From the NCBI RefSeq assembly GCF_001044255.1, contig NZ_JYNX01000036.1, forward strand, positions 569 to 64,568: a stretch of DNA of 64,000 bases, in the 5' to 3' direction. This document shows, in pieces, positions 17,830 to 26,096 of the stretch. This DNA is from Mycolicibacterium chubuense. Its GTDB lineage: Bacteria; Actinomycetota; Actinomycetes; Mycobacteriales; Mycobacteriaceae. The notes under the pieces are model-generated. The model was not told the DNA's origin, did not search any database, and worked only from the letters and a program-made list of their open reading frames with translations. Position numbers and translations under genes: made by a program. Position 1 is the stretch's first letter. Each line of letters opens with the position of its first letter.

Positions 17830-20240
17830 CCTCCCACCCGCCGGGGCGCCGAGGTGCGCCGGATCGCCGGTGCCACCGGCCGGCCCTGCAGCAGGCCCGC
17901 GACGCTGCGGGCGTCGATCGCGTACCGGTAGACCGGCAGCGCGTCACGGACCGCGGCGATGGTCGCGTCGACGTCGTCGTCGCCGTGCGCGGCCGAGGTG
18001 ACGAAGGACTGACCGAGGACGCCGCGGCGCAGCAACTCCTGCAGGAACAACGTCCGGTACGCCTGCGACGGGACGCTGTCCGCGTCGGCCGTGCCGAACA
18101 TCAGGCAGGACGGGCGGCCGGCGACCGTGATGTGGTCCGAGAGCCCCGCCTCGGCCACCGCGGCGCTCACGCCTGCGGCGAGCCGCCGGCCCGCGTGCTC
18201 CATCCGGGCGACCGGGTCCTCGGTGCGGTACGCGGCGGCGACGGCACGGAACGCGGCCAGCGACGCGGCCTCCGGACCGTGGGTGCTCGACAGCAGGAAC
18301 ACCCGGTCCCGGTCGGTGCGCAGTCCCCCGAGTTCCATGTACCGGCGCCGCCCGGCCAGTGCGGACAGCGGGAAGCCGTTACCCATCGCCTTGCCCCAGC
18401 ACGACAGGTCGGGCGTGACGCCGTAGACGGCCTGCGCGCCGCCGGCAGCCCAGCGGAACCCGGTGATCATCTCGTCGAACACCAGCAGGGTGCCGTGCCG
18501 GTCGCACAGCCGCCGCACCCCGGTCAGGAAACCGGGGTCGGGTTCGGCGGTCGCGGTCGCCGCCTCCATCACCACACACGCCACGTCGCCGGCCGCCAGC
18601 ACCGCCGCCAGCGAGTCCAGGTCGTTGTAGGAGAAGCGCACCGTCGCCGCGGCGTGGTCGGCGGGGACGCCGCCGGACATCGCGGTGGTACCGATGAACC
18701 AGTCATCGGTGGAGAAGAACGGCTGATCGCAGACCGCGACGGTGACCCGGCCGGTCACGGCGCGGGCCAGCCGCACCGCAGCAGTCGTCGCGTCCGAACC
18801 GTTCTTGGCGAATTTCACCATCTCGGCCCCGGGCACCAGCGCCAGGAAGTCCTCCGCCGCAGCCGCTTCCAGCGCCGTAGGTCGGCTGAAGCCGACGCCG
18901 CCGGCGATCGTGCGCGCCACCGCGTCGACCACCGGCGGGTAGCCGTGCCCCAGCGTCACCGCCCGCAAACCCATGCCGTACTCGATGTAGTCGTTGCCGT
19001 CGACGTCCCACACCCGGCAGCCCCGACCGTGGGTCAGTACCGGTGGCATCGTCTCCGGATACTGGTCGGCTCCGCGCGCGTAGGTGTGCGCGCCGCCGGG
19101 AACGAGTTCGTGCAGCCGGTTCTGCAGCAGCCGTGAACGCGCGAAACGGCGTGCCGGCCGGGCGAACTCGTCGTCGACGACCCAGCGGCCGGCCAGCTGG
19201 GGCCAGCGCGCCTCGACCTCGGGCAGCAGGTCACCCAGCGTGAGCAGCACCCGGTCGGGCGCCGCGTCGACCAGGGCCTGCGGCGCGATGATCGGAATGT
19301 CGGTGCCCGGCATGCGGCGGCCCTGCTTGGCCGGGGACGCGTCGGCGACCGCGGTGATCAGCGACGAGTTCAGCGCGGCACGGCTGAACAGCGCCACCGC
19401 CCGTGATGCGGCGCCGTACGCGTAGACGCGGCGGCCGGCGCGGCGCTCCTCCTCGAGCCAGCAGCGCAGCGCCACCGTCTGCGCGTCGGCCGCATCCTGC
19501 AGCACGGCGACGGTGGCCGGATCGGTCAGTGCGGCTTCGGAATCGAGTAGCGCGCGGACCGTCGGCCCCGGGTCACCGGCTCCGTGCACCGCCGCGACGA
19601 GCACGGTGCCGCCGTAGAGATCGAACCTCCACGCCTGCACGGCCCGCATGCCGACCCTGTCGAGCTGGTCCACCAGCGCCGGTGTGGAGTAGTACCCGAA
19701 ATGTCCGTGCCGCAGAGCATTCCACTGACTATGCGCCACGATCGCGCCCAGGCTGTGGAACTGCAGCAGCAGGACACCGCCGGGTGCGGTGGCGGCGGCG
19801 CGCTCACGGAACGCCGCGCCCTGGTCGGCATCGTGCATGATGCCGAAACAGTCCACGACCACGTCCGCGCTGCCCGAGCCGGGATGGTAGCCGCGGTCGG
19901 CGAGCAGGGGCAGCCAGCTGCCGCCGTGCGGGCTGCCGAACTCGCAGACCGTGCCGCCCCCGGCCAGCCAGCCGGCCTCACCGACGCGCCGGATCGCGTC
20001 GGCGGCTTGGCTGGTCAGCGCTTCGGGCTCGACACCGCGGGGTTCGGCGGTACGGGTGTCGTCCTCGGCCAGTTGCGCCAGGCCGCAGTCCGCGCACACG
20101 TCCATGGCCAGCGGGTGCGATGTCTCCGCCTGCTCCACCGGTGAGTCCGCCGGCGGGAAGTGGTCCGCGGCGGGCACCTCGCCCAGGTCGAGCACCCGCT
20201 GCAGACGTCGGCCCCCACAACCGCGACATTCGCCGTCCAT
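17670..20240 (-). CDS. Fused C-methyltransferase and class III aminotransferase
   Basis: 856 residues from ATG 20238-20240 (MDGECRGCGG), chosen because the zinc-binding start is typical. Residues 1-360 form a sugar C-methyltransferase-like module: zinc cysteines C5, C8, C49, C52 around VLDLGEVPAADHFP, a variant SAM loop (TVCEFGSPHGGSWL), HGHFGYYS, and a C-terminal lobe with VYAYGAASRAVALF. Residues about 370-800 form a glutamate-1-semialdehyde-aminomutase-like PLP enzyme: LVPGGAHTYARG, VWDVDGNDYIEYG, FAKNGSDATTAAVRLAR, LLVFDEMITGFR and PLP lysine K617 in SCWGKAMGNGFPL. The last 55 or so residues are a low-complexity read-through tail antisense to the YCII gene. It probably methylates and aminates a nucleotide sugar for the adjacent polysaccharide genes. 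Confidence 0.87.
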   Translation of the reverse strand: MDGECRGCGGRRLQRVLDLGEVPAADHFPPADSPVEQAETSHPLAMDVCADCGLAQLAEDDTRTAEPRGVEPEALTSQAADAIRRVGEAGWLAGGGTVCEFGSPHGGSWLPLLADRGYHPGSGSADVVVDCFGIMHDADQGAAFRERAAATAPGGVLLLQFHSLGAIVAHSQWNALRHGHFGYYSTPALVDQLDRVGMRAVQAWRFDLYGGTVLVAAVHGAGDPGPTVRALLDSEAALTDPATVAVLQDAADAQTVALRCWLEEERRAGRRVYAYGAASRAVALFSRAALNSSLITAVADASPAKQGRRMPGTDIPIIAPQALVDAAPDRVLLTLGDLLPEVEARWPQLAGRWVVDDEFARPARRFARSRLLQNRLHELVPGGAHTYARGADQYPETMPPVLTHGRGCRVWDVDGNDYIEYGMGLRAVTLGHGYPPVVDAVARTIAGGVGFSRPTALEAAAAEDFLALVPGAEMVKFAKNGSDATTAAVRLARAVTGRVTVAVCDQPFFSTDDWFIGTTAMSGGVPADHAAATVRFSYNDLDSLAAVLAAGDVACVVMEAATATAEPDPGFLTGVRRLCDRHGTLLVFDEMITGFRWAAGGAQAVYGVTPDLSCWGKAMGNGFPLSALAGRRRYMELGGLRTDRDRVFLLSSTHGPEAASLAAFRAVAAAYRTEDPVARMEHAGRRLAAGVSAAVAEAGLSDHITVAGRPSCLMFGTADADSVPSQAYRTLFLQELLRRGVLGQSFVTSAAHGDDDVDATIAAVRDALPVYRYAIDARSVAGLLQGRPVAPAIRRTSAPRRVGGYPVLPPRISSTSNELTPATTDGSASPIASTSARSAPRSTPSPHTPSGSATGP

Positions 20241-20262
20241 CACGCGACCGTGGCCGCTGTGG

Positions 20263-21297
20263 TCACACGAACTCGCTGACATGGCGCATCGTTTCGTCGA
20301 TCCGGCCGGTGCGCTGTAGGTGGGCCAGCCGGTTCAGCCGGGTGAACCTGTGCTCCAGGTCCGCGGAGGTGACGCCGTAGCGGACATAGGCCGAATGGAG
20401 TTCGGCGGCACCGTCGGCCACCGAGATCTCCGCTTCGAACCCGAGGTCGGCGCGGGCGCGGCTGAAGTCTACTCGGTACGAGCGCGGATCGGACCCGGTC
20501 TCGCCGGTGATCAGCACATCGGAGCCGGGAACGGCGTCGGCGACGCGACGTGCGATCTCGGCGACGGTCACGTTGTTGGCCTCGCTGCCGACGTTGAAGG
20601 CGCGGCAGGAGATCACCGGGGCCGGCACCTCCAGGCAGCGGACGAACGCCGCGGCGATGTCCCGCGCGTGCACCAGCGGGCGCCACGGGGTGCCGTCGGA
20701 CAGCACGCGCACCACACCGGTCAGCACCGCTGAGCCGACGAGGTTGTTCAGCACGATGTCGGCCCGCAGTCGCGGCGAGAAGCCGAACGCGGTCGCGTTG
20801 CGCAGGAACACCGGGCTGAACCCGGAGTCGGCGAGTGCCGCCAGATCGTCCTCGACGTGCACCTTGCTGACGGCGTACGGCGTCAGCGGACGCAGCGGGG
20901 CGTCTTCGTCGACCAGACCGTCCCCGGCGGCGCCGTACACCGAACACGTCGATGCGTAGCAGAAGCGTTGCACCCCGGCTTCTTTGGCCAGCCGGGCCAA
21001 TCGGACCGAGGCGTGGTGGTTGATGTCGTGGGTGACCTCGGGCATCAGTGCGCCCAGCGGGTCGTTGGACAGCGCCGCGAGATGCACGACCGCGTCGACA
21101 CCGCGCAGTTGCTCCACGGTGACCTCGCGCAGGTCGACCGCCAGCGCGGGCGGATCGTCCGGCCGCGGGCCCAGCACGCAGTCGGCGAACAGGCCGCTGT
21201 CCAGGCCGATCACCTCGTGGCCGGCCGCCCGAAGCGCGGGCACCAGCACGGTGCCGAGATAGCCCTGGTGACCGGTCACCAGCACGCGCTGCGTCAT
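20263..21297 (-). CDS. NAD(P)-dependent nucleotide-sugar epimerase/dehydratase
   Basis: 344 residues from ATG 21295-21297, which overlaps the deacetylase TGA. It is an extended SDR with cofactor loop VTGHQGYLG (7-15), STCSVYG, and the catalytic pair Y141 and K145 in TPYAVSKVHVEDDL. Substrate-domain motifs NATAFGFSPRLRADIVLNNL and RPLVHARDIAAAFVRCL are those of nucleotide-sugar epimerases/dehydratases. It works with the nucleotidyltransferase at 21950 and the methyltransferases of the operon on an activated hexose; the exact reaction cannot be read. Confidence 0.9.
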   Translation of the reverse strand: MTQRVLVTGHQGYLGTVLVPALRAAGHEVIGLDSGLFADCVLGPRPDDPPALAVDLREVTVEQLRGVDAVVHLAALSNDPLGALMPEVTHDINHHASVRLARLAKEAGVQRFCYASTCSVYGAAGDGLVDEDAPLRPLTPYAVSKVHVEDDLAALADSGFSPVFLRNATAFGFSPRLRADIVLNNLVGSAVLTGVVRVLSDGTPWRPLVHARDIAAAFVRCLEVPAPVISCRAFNVGSEANNVTVAEIARRVADAVPGSDVLITGETGSDPRSYRVDFSRARADLGFEAEISVADGAAELHSAYVRYGVTSADLEHRFTRLNRLAHLQRTGRIDETMRHVSEFV

Positions 21298-21953
21298 ACC
21301 GCCGCCTCCCGCCCGAAGCGCAGCACCGTCTTCTCGACGGTGAAGGCCTCGGCATGTGCGCTGCGGCACTGTACGCCGCGCAGCCGCGACAGCCCGAGGA
21401 AGGCGTCCTCGTCGAACCAGTCCCGACCGGTCTGCGACGGATAGTGCTTGTGCAGCAACCGCGCCTTCTCCTCGGCGATGGCGGTGTCGACGGGATGGAA
21501 GACGTTGGGCGACGGGGTGTCCGCCTCCCATTTGAGGATCTCGTAACCCAACGTGAGGTGGTCGCGGAACTCGGTCGGCGTCAACTCGGCGAGGAGCCGG
21601 TGATCCTGATGGGCGTCGGCGCGCTGGGTGCTGAACACCAGATCCGGTTCGCAGGTGCGACGGAACGCGCGCAACCCCTCCTTGACCTCGTTCCAGTGCG
21701 CGGGCGTCTGGCCGTCGGGAAGGCCCAGCAGCGTGAGGCTCACCTCCGCGCCCGGACAGAACGCGGCCAGCGCACCGCGCTCCTCGGCCTCGCGGACGGT
21801 GTCCGCGCCCGACAGCACCAACGCATGAACCCGCAGTCCCGGATGCGACCGGCTCAGCGTGAGAAGTGTTGCGCCCATGCCGATCGCGATGTCGTCGCAG
21901 TGGGCGCCCAGCACGGCGATCTCGCGCAGCTGCCCTGTGTTCAGATCGATCAC
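21294..21953 (-). CDS. PIG-L family deacetylase
   Basis: 219 residues from GTG 21951-21953, overlapping the previous stop. The zinc-site motif is LGAHCDDIAIGMGATLL (H18, D20, D21), a variant of the usual HPDDE, with a second ligand region in QRADAHQDHRLL. Other typical parts are ALVLSGADTVREAEE and RVHALV. Members remove N-acetyl groups from amino sugars, as in mycothiol and GPI pathways. In this operon an N-acetylated sugar intermediate is a likely substrate, which is inference from context. Confidence 0.88.
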   Translation of the reverse strand: MIDLNTGQLREIAVLGAHCDDIAIGMGATLLTLSRSHPGLRVHALVLSGADTVREAEERGALAAFCPGAEVSLTLLGLPDGQTPAHWNEVKEGLRAFRRTCEPDLVFSTQRADAHQDHRLLAELTPTEFRDHLTLGYEILKWEADTPSPNVFHPVDTAIAEEKARLLHKHYPSQTGRDWFDEDAFLGLSRLRGVQCRSAHAEAFTVEKTVLRFGREAAV

Positions 21954-22753
21954 GACGCGGCCACCTTCTCGTGCTCCCACAACGCCCAGGGACGGTTGCC
22001 GCTGCGGTAGGCGGCGTCGAGTTCGGCGCGTTCCTTGAAGGTGTCGGCCGGCTTCCAGAACCCGAGGTGCTTGTAGCCGTAGAGCTTGCCCCGGGCGGCC
22101 AGAACCCCGCACACGTCCTCGACCAGATCGCAGTTCTCCGTGAGCATGTCGAGGACCGCGGCGGACAACACGAAGAAGCCGCCGTTCTCCCAGATCGGCA
22201 GCCGGGACACCGGCGTGATGCCGGTGACCGCACCGGTGTGCGGACCGGACTCGATGACGTCGACGCAGTGGAACGACGACTGCGGCGGGACGATCAGCAT
22301 CGACGCCAACGCACCGGACGCCTTCACCTCGTCGATGATGTCGTTGAGCGGCGCGTCGGTCAGCACGTCGGCGTAGTTGGCCAGGAAGTACTCGTCGCCG
22401 TCGAGGAACGAGCGCACCCGCCGGAGCCGTTCTCCGATGGGCGATTCGGGGCCGGTGTCGACGAACGTGATGGTCCAGTCGCTGATGTCGGTCTGCAGCA
22501 GTTCGACCTTGCCGCCGCGGATCACGAAATCGTTGGACGCCGACTCCCGGTAGGACAGGAAGTAGTCCTTGATGTGCTCGGCGCCGTAGCCCAGGCACAG
22601 CACGAACTCGGTGTGACCGAAGTGGGCGTAGTACCGCATGACGTGCCAGATGAGAGGCCGCGGACCGATCATCTGCATCGGCTTGGGGATCTCGTCATCG
22701 CTGCCGTTGCGCATCCGCATGCCGTACCCGCCACAGAACAGAACGACCTTCAT
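21950..22753 (-). CDS. Glucose-1-phosphate cytidylyltransferase-like nucleotidyltransferase
   Basis: 267 residues from ATG 22751-22753, with GGAG immediately upstream and AGGAA a little further. The N-terminal activation loop is KVVLFCGGYGMRMRNGSDDEIPKPMQMIGPRPLIWHVMRYYAHFG, the RfbF family signature. It is followed by the cytidylyltransferase-like FLANYADVLTDAPL and WENGGFFVLSAAVLDML. It activates a sugar-1-phosphate as an NDP, probably CDP, derivative. No RfbG/RfbH pair (CDP-glucose dehydratase/dehydrase) is seen, so the classic CDP-3,6-dideoxyhexose route is not complete here. ATGA overlap on both sides. Confidence 0.9.
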   Translation of the reverse strand: MKVVLFCGGYGMRMRNGSDDEIPKPMQMIGPRPLIWHVMRYYAHFGHTEFVLCLGYGAEHIKDYFLSYRESASNDFVIRGGKVELLQTDISDWTITFVDTGPESPIGERLRRVRSFLDGDEYFLANYADVLTDAPLNDIIDEVKASGALASMLIVPPQSSFHCVDVIESGPHTGAVTGITPVSRLPIWENGGFFVLSAAVLDMLTENCDLVEDVCGVLAARGKLYGYKHLGFWKPADTFKERAELDAAYRSGNRPWALWEHEKVAAS

Positions 22754-23994
22754 CTCCGATTTCCTTCCGTCATGTCGACGACGTGCAGGGTGGGCAGCGG
22801 GTACACCAGGCGGGCGCCCCACTCGGCGGTGTAGCCGAGCTGATCGGTGATCTCCGCCTCGAGGTTCCACGGCAGCACCACGATCACGTCGGGCCGGTCC
22901 TTGTCCAGCTGCGCCGGATCGAGAATCGGGATGCGCGCGCCGGGCGTGAATCGACCGTGTTTATAGGGATTCCGGTCCACGGTGTACTCGAGCAGGTCGG
23001 TGCGGATGCCGCAGTAGTTGAGCAGCGTGTTGCCCTTCCCGGGAGCCCCGTAGCCGACCACGCGTTCGCCGCGCGCGCGGCACTCGAGCAGGTAGCGCAG
23101 CAGGTCGTGCCGGATCGTCTCGGTCCGCGGCCGCAGCCCGAGATAGCCGTCGACGCGGTGCAGTCCCGCGTCCTGCTCGGCGGCCAGCGCGGCGGCCACC
23201 CGGGGCGAGGGTGCAGCGGCCAGCTCGGCGGGTCGCGCCCACAGGCGCAGCGATCCGCCGTGCGTCGGCAGCATCTCGACGTCGACGACCGCGAGGCCGC
23301 CGGCCGCCAGCGCCCGGATCGCGGAAAGCACGGTGTAGTACTGGAAGTGCTCGTGATAGATGGTGTCGAACTGTCCGAGCGCGACGAGGTTGAGGGCGTG
23401 ATGCACCTCGATGCTCAACCAGCCGTCGTCGGCGAGCAGGGTGCGCAGCGACCGCGTGAACCCGGTCAGGTCGGGGACGTGGGCGTAGACGTTGTTGGCG
23501 ACCAGCAGGTCGGCGGCGCCGTGCCGGGCCCGGACGTCGGCGGCCACCTGCTCATCGAGGAACGCGGTGACCGTCGGCACCCCGCGGCGCCGTGCGGCCT
23601 CCCCCACATTGACCGACGGCTCGATGCCGAGGCAGCCGATGCCGGCCGCGGCCACGTGCGCCAGCAGGTATCCGTCGTTGCTGGCCACCTCGACGACGAA
23701 CGAATCCTGTTTCAGTCCCACGCGATTCGTCGCCTCGGCGACGAAGCGACGGGCGTGGTCGACCCAGCTGTCGGAGAACGAGGAGAAGTACGCGTACTCG
23801 GTGAACGTCTCCTCGGGCGTGATCAGCGCAGGGATCTGCAGCAGCAGACAGTCCTGGCACAGCCGCAGGTGTAGCGGGTACGTCGCCTCGGGGGCATCGA
23901 GTTCGGTGGCGGTGAGGAACTTCTCGCACGGCGGCGTGGCGCCGAGGTCCAGCACACTGTGCAACCTCGCCGACCCGCACAGTCGACACGTCAT
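22750..23994 (-). CDS. NDP-sugar C-methyltransferase (zinc-binding N-terminus)
   Basis: 414 residues from ATG 23992-23994, overlapping the previous TGA. It has three parts: a zinc domain with CRLCG and CQDCLLLQ around VLDLGATPPCEKF; a SAM domain with VVEVASNDGYLLAHV, NNVYAHVPDLTGF, IEVHHALNLV and the HEHFQYYTV motif; and a C-terminal lobe (RVVGYGAPGKGNTLLNYCGI and DVIVVLPWNL). This is the TylC3/NovU type of deoxysugar C-methyltransferase. It resembles the N-terminal half of the fused protein at 17670, so the operon carries two such methyltransferases, the second with a degenerated SAM loop. Confidence 0.93.
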   Translation of the reverse strand: MTCRLCGSARLHSVLDLGATPPCEKFLTATELDAPEATYPLHLRLCQDCLLLQIPALITPEETFTEYAYFSSFSDSWVDHARRFVAEATNRVGLKQDSFVVEVASNDGYLLAHVAAAGIGCLGIEPSVNVGEAARRRGVPTVTAFLDEQVAADVRARHGAADLLVANNVYAHVPDLTGFTRSLRTLLADDGWLSIEVHHALNLVALGQFDTIYHEHFQYYTVLSAIRALAAGGLAVVDVEMLPTHGGSLRLWARPAELAAAPSPRVAAALAAEQDAGLHRVDGYLGLRPRTETIRHDLLRYLLECRARGERVVGYGAPGKGNTLLNYCGIRTDLLEYTVDRNPYKHGRFTPGARIPILDPAQLDKDRPDVIVVLPWNLEAEITDQLGYTAEWGARLVYPLPTLHVVDMTEGNRR

Positions 23995-26096
23995 GACCTG
24001 CACCCCCCGGACTGGTAGCGGTACACCGCGGTGGTCTCGTCCTGCAGCCGCAGGCACCACACCGGGCTGGTCGCGAACATGCGCTCGAAACGGTCGACCG
24101 TGTCGGGCGCGGCGTAGCCGAAGTAGTCGAACGCCGTCTTGGCGTCGGCGGTGAACACGAAGTACGTCTGCCCCGCTGCGGCCGCGGCTTTTTCGGTGAC
24201 GTCGTCGAACTGGCCGGCGTCGGGGAAGCCGTCGAGGAACCCGGGCCAGCGCTCGACGATCGGGGTGTCGAACGAGTCGTCGTGCGCGGCCAGGTCGACC
24301 CAGGTGGCCGTGGCGCGCGTGGGCATGCCGGCCGAGTGCAGGCTCCAGACGGTGGCGGGCGCCCGCGCACCGTCGACGAGGTTGTTCAGCAGCGCCAGCT
24401 CCGAGGGCCGGGCCATGTTCAGGTACCAGGTGCCGTAGTAGCCCTGCAGACCGGCGGCGGCGATCAGCGCGAGCGCGACGGCGGCCAGGTGGTGGGCGCG
24501 GCGCGCCGTGATCGCGGCGACCAGCAACGGGGCGATCAGCACGGCACAGCCCGGCAGCGCATAGAGGTAGACCCGGAACACCGCCTCGCCGCCGTAGCTG
24601 CTGAGCCCGAGCAGCACGAAGGGGCTGAACGCCAGGATCGCCGGGACGGCCACCGGCCGCTTGCGGCGCCACCACACCACCGCGGCCACCACCGCGGTCA
24701 GCATGATCGTCGCGGACAGCCCGCGGCACACCAGCGAGGTGATCATCTTGTCGAGCGACCCCGCGTACTCGACGTTGCCTGCGCCGTTGGCCAGCGGGTT
24801 GAGGCTCGACAGGCCGCCGTGCTCGAACACGATGTAGCGCCGCGGATACAGGTAGCCGAAAAGGATTGCGGCATAGGGGATCACGATCCAACGCGGACCG
24901 ATCTGCCGGGTGATCGCCAGCGCCACCACCACGCCGAAGATCCAGAACGGTGTCAGCTGATGGGTCGGCACCAGGGCGGCGAACAGCAGGAAGGCCAGCC
25001 ACCCGGCGCGGCGGTCCACCCGCGAAGCCAGCAGCGCCACGATGATCCCGAGTCCGACGACGAAGGCGAACGCCTGGGGCGCGAAGTAGTCCTGGGCCAC
25101 CCAGTTGGCCAGCTCCGAGACCATCACCGCGGACAGCACCGCGCGCCGGTCCAGCCCGAGGGTGGCCGCCAGCGACCCGACCACGAGGGCCAACAGCACG
25201 TGCACCACCGGGGCGAACCAGTGCGCCACCGCGGTCGGGTCAACGGAGGTGACGTCGCTGAACCACGCGAACGTCGTGAAGAACGCCGGCCACTCGCGGT
25301 AGACGTCCACCCCCGACGGCGGCAGCACCCGGTTGGTCAGCAGGTAGTCGACGATGCCCAGGTGCTTGTAGGTCCACGCGTACATCGGCAGATCGGTGAT
25401 CAGCGTCGCGGTCAACCGCAGCACCAGGATCGCCGCGCCCACCGCCGCGGCCGCGGCCGCCAGCGCGTCGGCGCGCAGCGCGACGACGAACACGCACGCG
25501 AGCACGGCACCGACGACGACGAGCACCGGTCCGGTCCCGGTGACCAGCAGACCCAGGGGTGACTCGGGGGCCGCGGCCATCCCCGGCAGAGCCACCGCCC
25601 ACACGCACAGCGCCGCCACGATCCACGCGTACGGCGCGCTCAACCGCCACCGCCCGGGTGCCAGTGCGGTCGGCCACCGCAGCGCCGGGCGCGGCCGGCG
25701 CAGCGCGCACAGCACCGCCGAGCCGGCGACCGCGGTGACGAGCGTCACCAGCAGCGGGACGGGCAGCCATGCGCCCGCCCACGTCACGGTCACGGTGGCA
25801 CCTGCCGCCACGGCCATGCCGGTCACCGGGACGACGGCCACCGCCGCGGCGGCGGGAAGTCGCATCCACAGCACCGTCGCCAGGCCGGGTCCGGTGAGCA
25901 GGAACGCCGCCAGCAGCACGGCGCGCAGCCACGGCGCCACCGGGACCAGCGACAGCAGACCCAGAGCCGCTGACGCCAGCGTGAGCCATTCCGGTCGCAG
26001 CACGCCGATCGGTCGGCGGGCCGGTTCGACGCGGCGATGCCGGCCGCGCACCGGTGCCGGTGCCGGCGAGGCAGGCCGCTCGAGCAGATCAGTCAC
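23991..26096 (-). CDS. Large polytopic membrane protein, candidate polymerase or GT-C enzyme
   Basis: 701 residues, GTG start overlapping the GH16 stop by 8 bases. Roughly 14 hydrophobic spans run from residue 35 to about 560, with a predicted extracytoplasmic loop containing YLLTNRVLPPSGVDVYREWPAFFTTFAWFSDVTSVDP. A soluble C-terminal region of about 140 residues ends in CLRLQDETTAVYRYQSGGC. No family motif is certain; the acidic and aromatic loop between spans recalls GT-C transferases or Wzy-type polymerases. Its place directly beside the flippase gene in a polysaccharide operon makes a polymerisation or membrane glycosyl-transfer role plausible but unproven. Confidence 0.75.
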   Translation of the reverse strand: MTDLLERPASPAPAPVRGRHRRVEPARRPIGVLRPEWLTLASAALGLLSLVPVAPWLRAVLLAAFLLTGPGLATVLWMRLPAAAAVAVVPVTGMAVAAGATVTVTWAGAWLPVPLLVTLVTAVAGSAVLCALRRPRPALRWPTALAPGRWRLSAPYAWIVAALCVWAVALPGMAAAPESPLGLLVTGTGPVLVVVGAVLACVFVVALRADALAAAAAAVGAAILVLRLTATLITDLPMYAWTYKHLGIVDYLLTNRVLPPSGVDVYREWPAFFTTFAWFSDVTSVDPTAVAHWFAPVVHVLLALVVGSLAATLGLDRRAVLSAVMVSELANWVAQDYFAPQAFAFVVGLGIIVALLASRVDRRAGWLAFLLFAALVPTHQLTPFWIFGVVVALAITRQIGPRWIVIPYAAILFGYLYPRRYIVFEHGGLSSLNPLANGAGNVEYAGSLDKMITSLVCRGLSATIMLTAVVAAVVWWRRKRPVAVPAILAFSPFVLLGLSSYGGEAVFRVYLYALPGCAVLIAPLLVAAITARRAHHLAAVALALIAAAGLQGYYGTWYLNMARPSELALLNNLVDGARAPATVWSLHSAGMPTRATATWVDLAAHDDSFDTPIVERWPGFLDGFPDAGQFDDVTEKAAAAAGQTYFVFTADAKTAFDYFGYAAPDTVDRFERMFATSPVWCLRLQDETTAVYRYQSGGCRS

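Noticed and set aside
20263-22233. A 656-codon frame suggesting a longer epimerase.
   Set aside because: The upstream part lies over the deacetylase and nucleotidyltransferase genes and is low-complexity; the epimerase starts at ATG 21297 with the TGHQGYLG loop.
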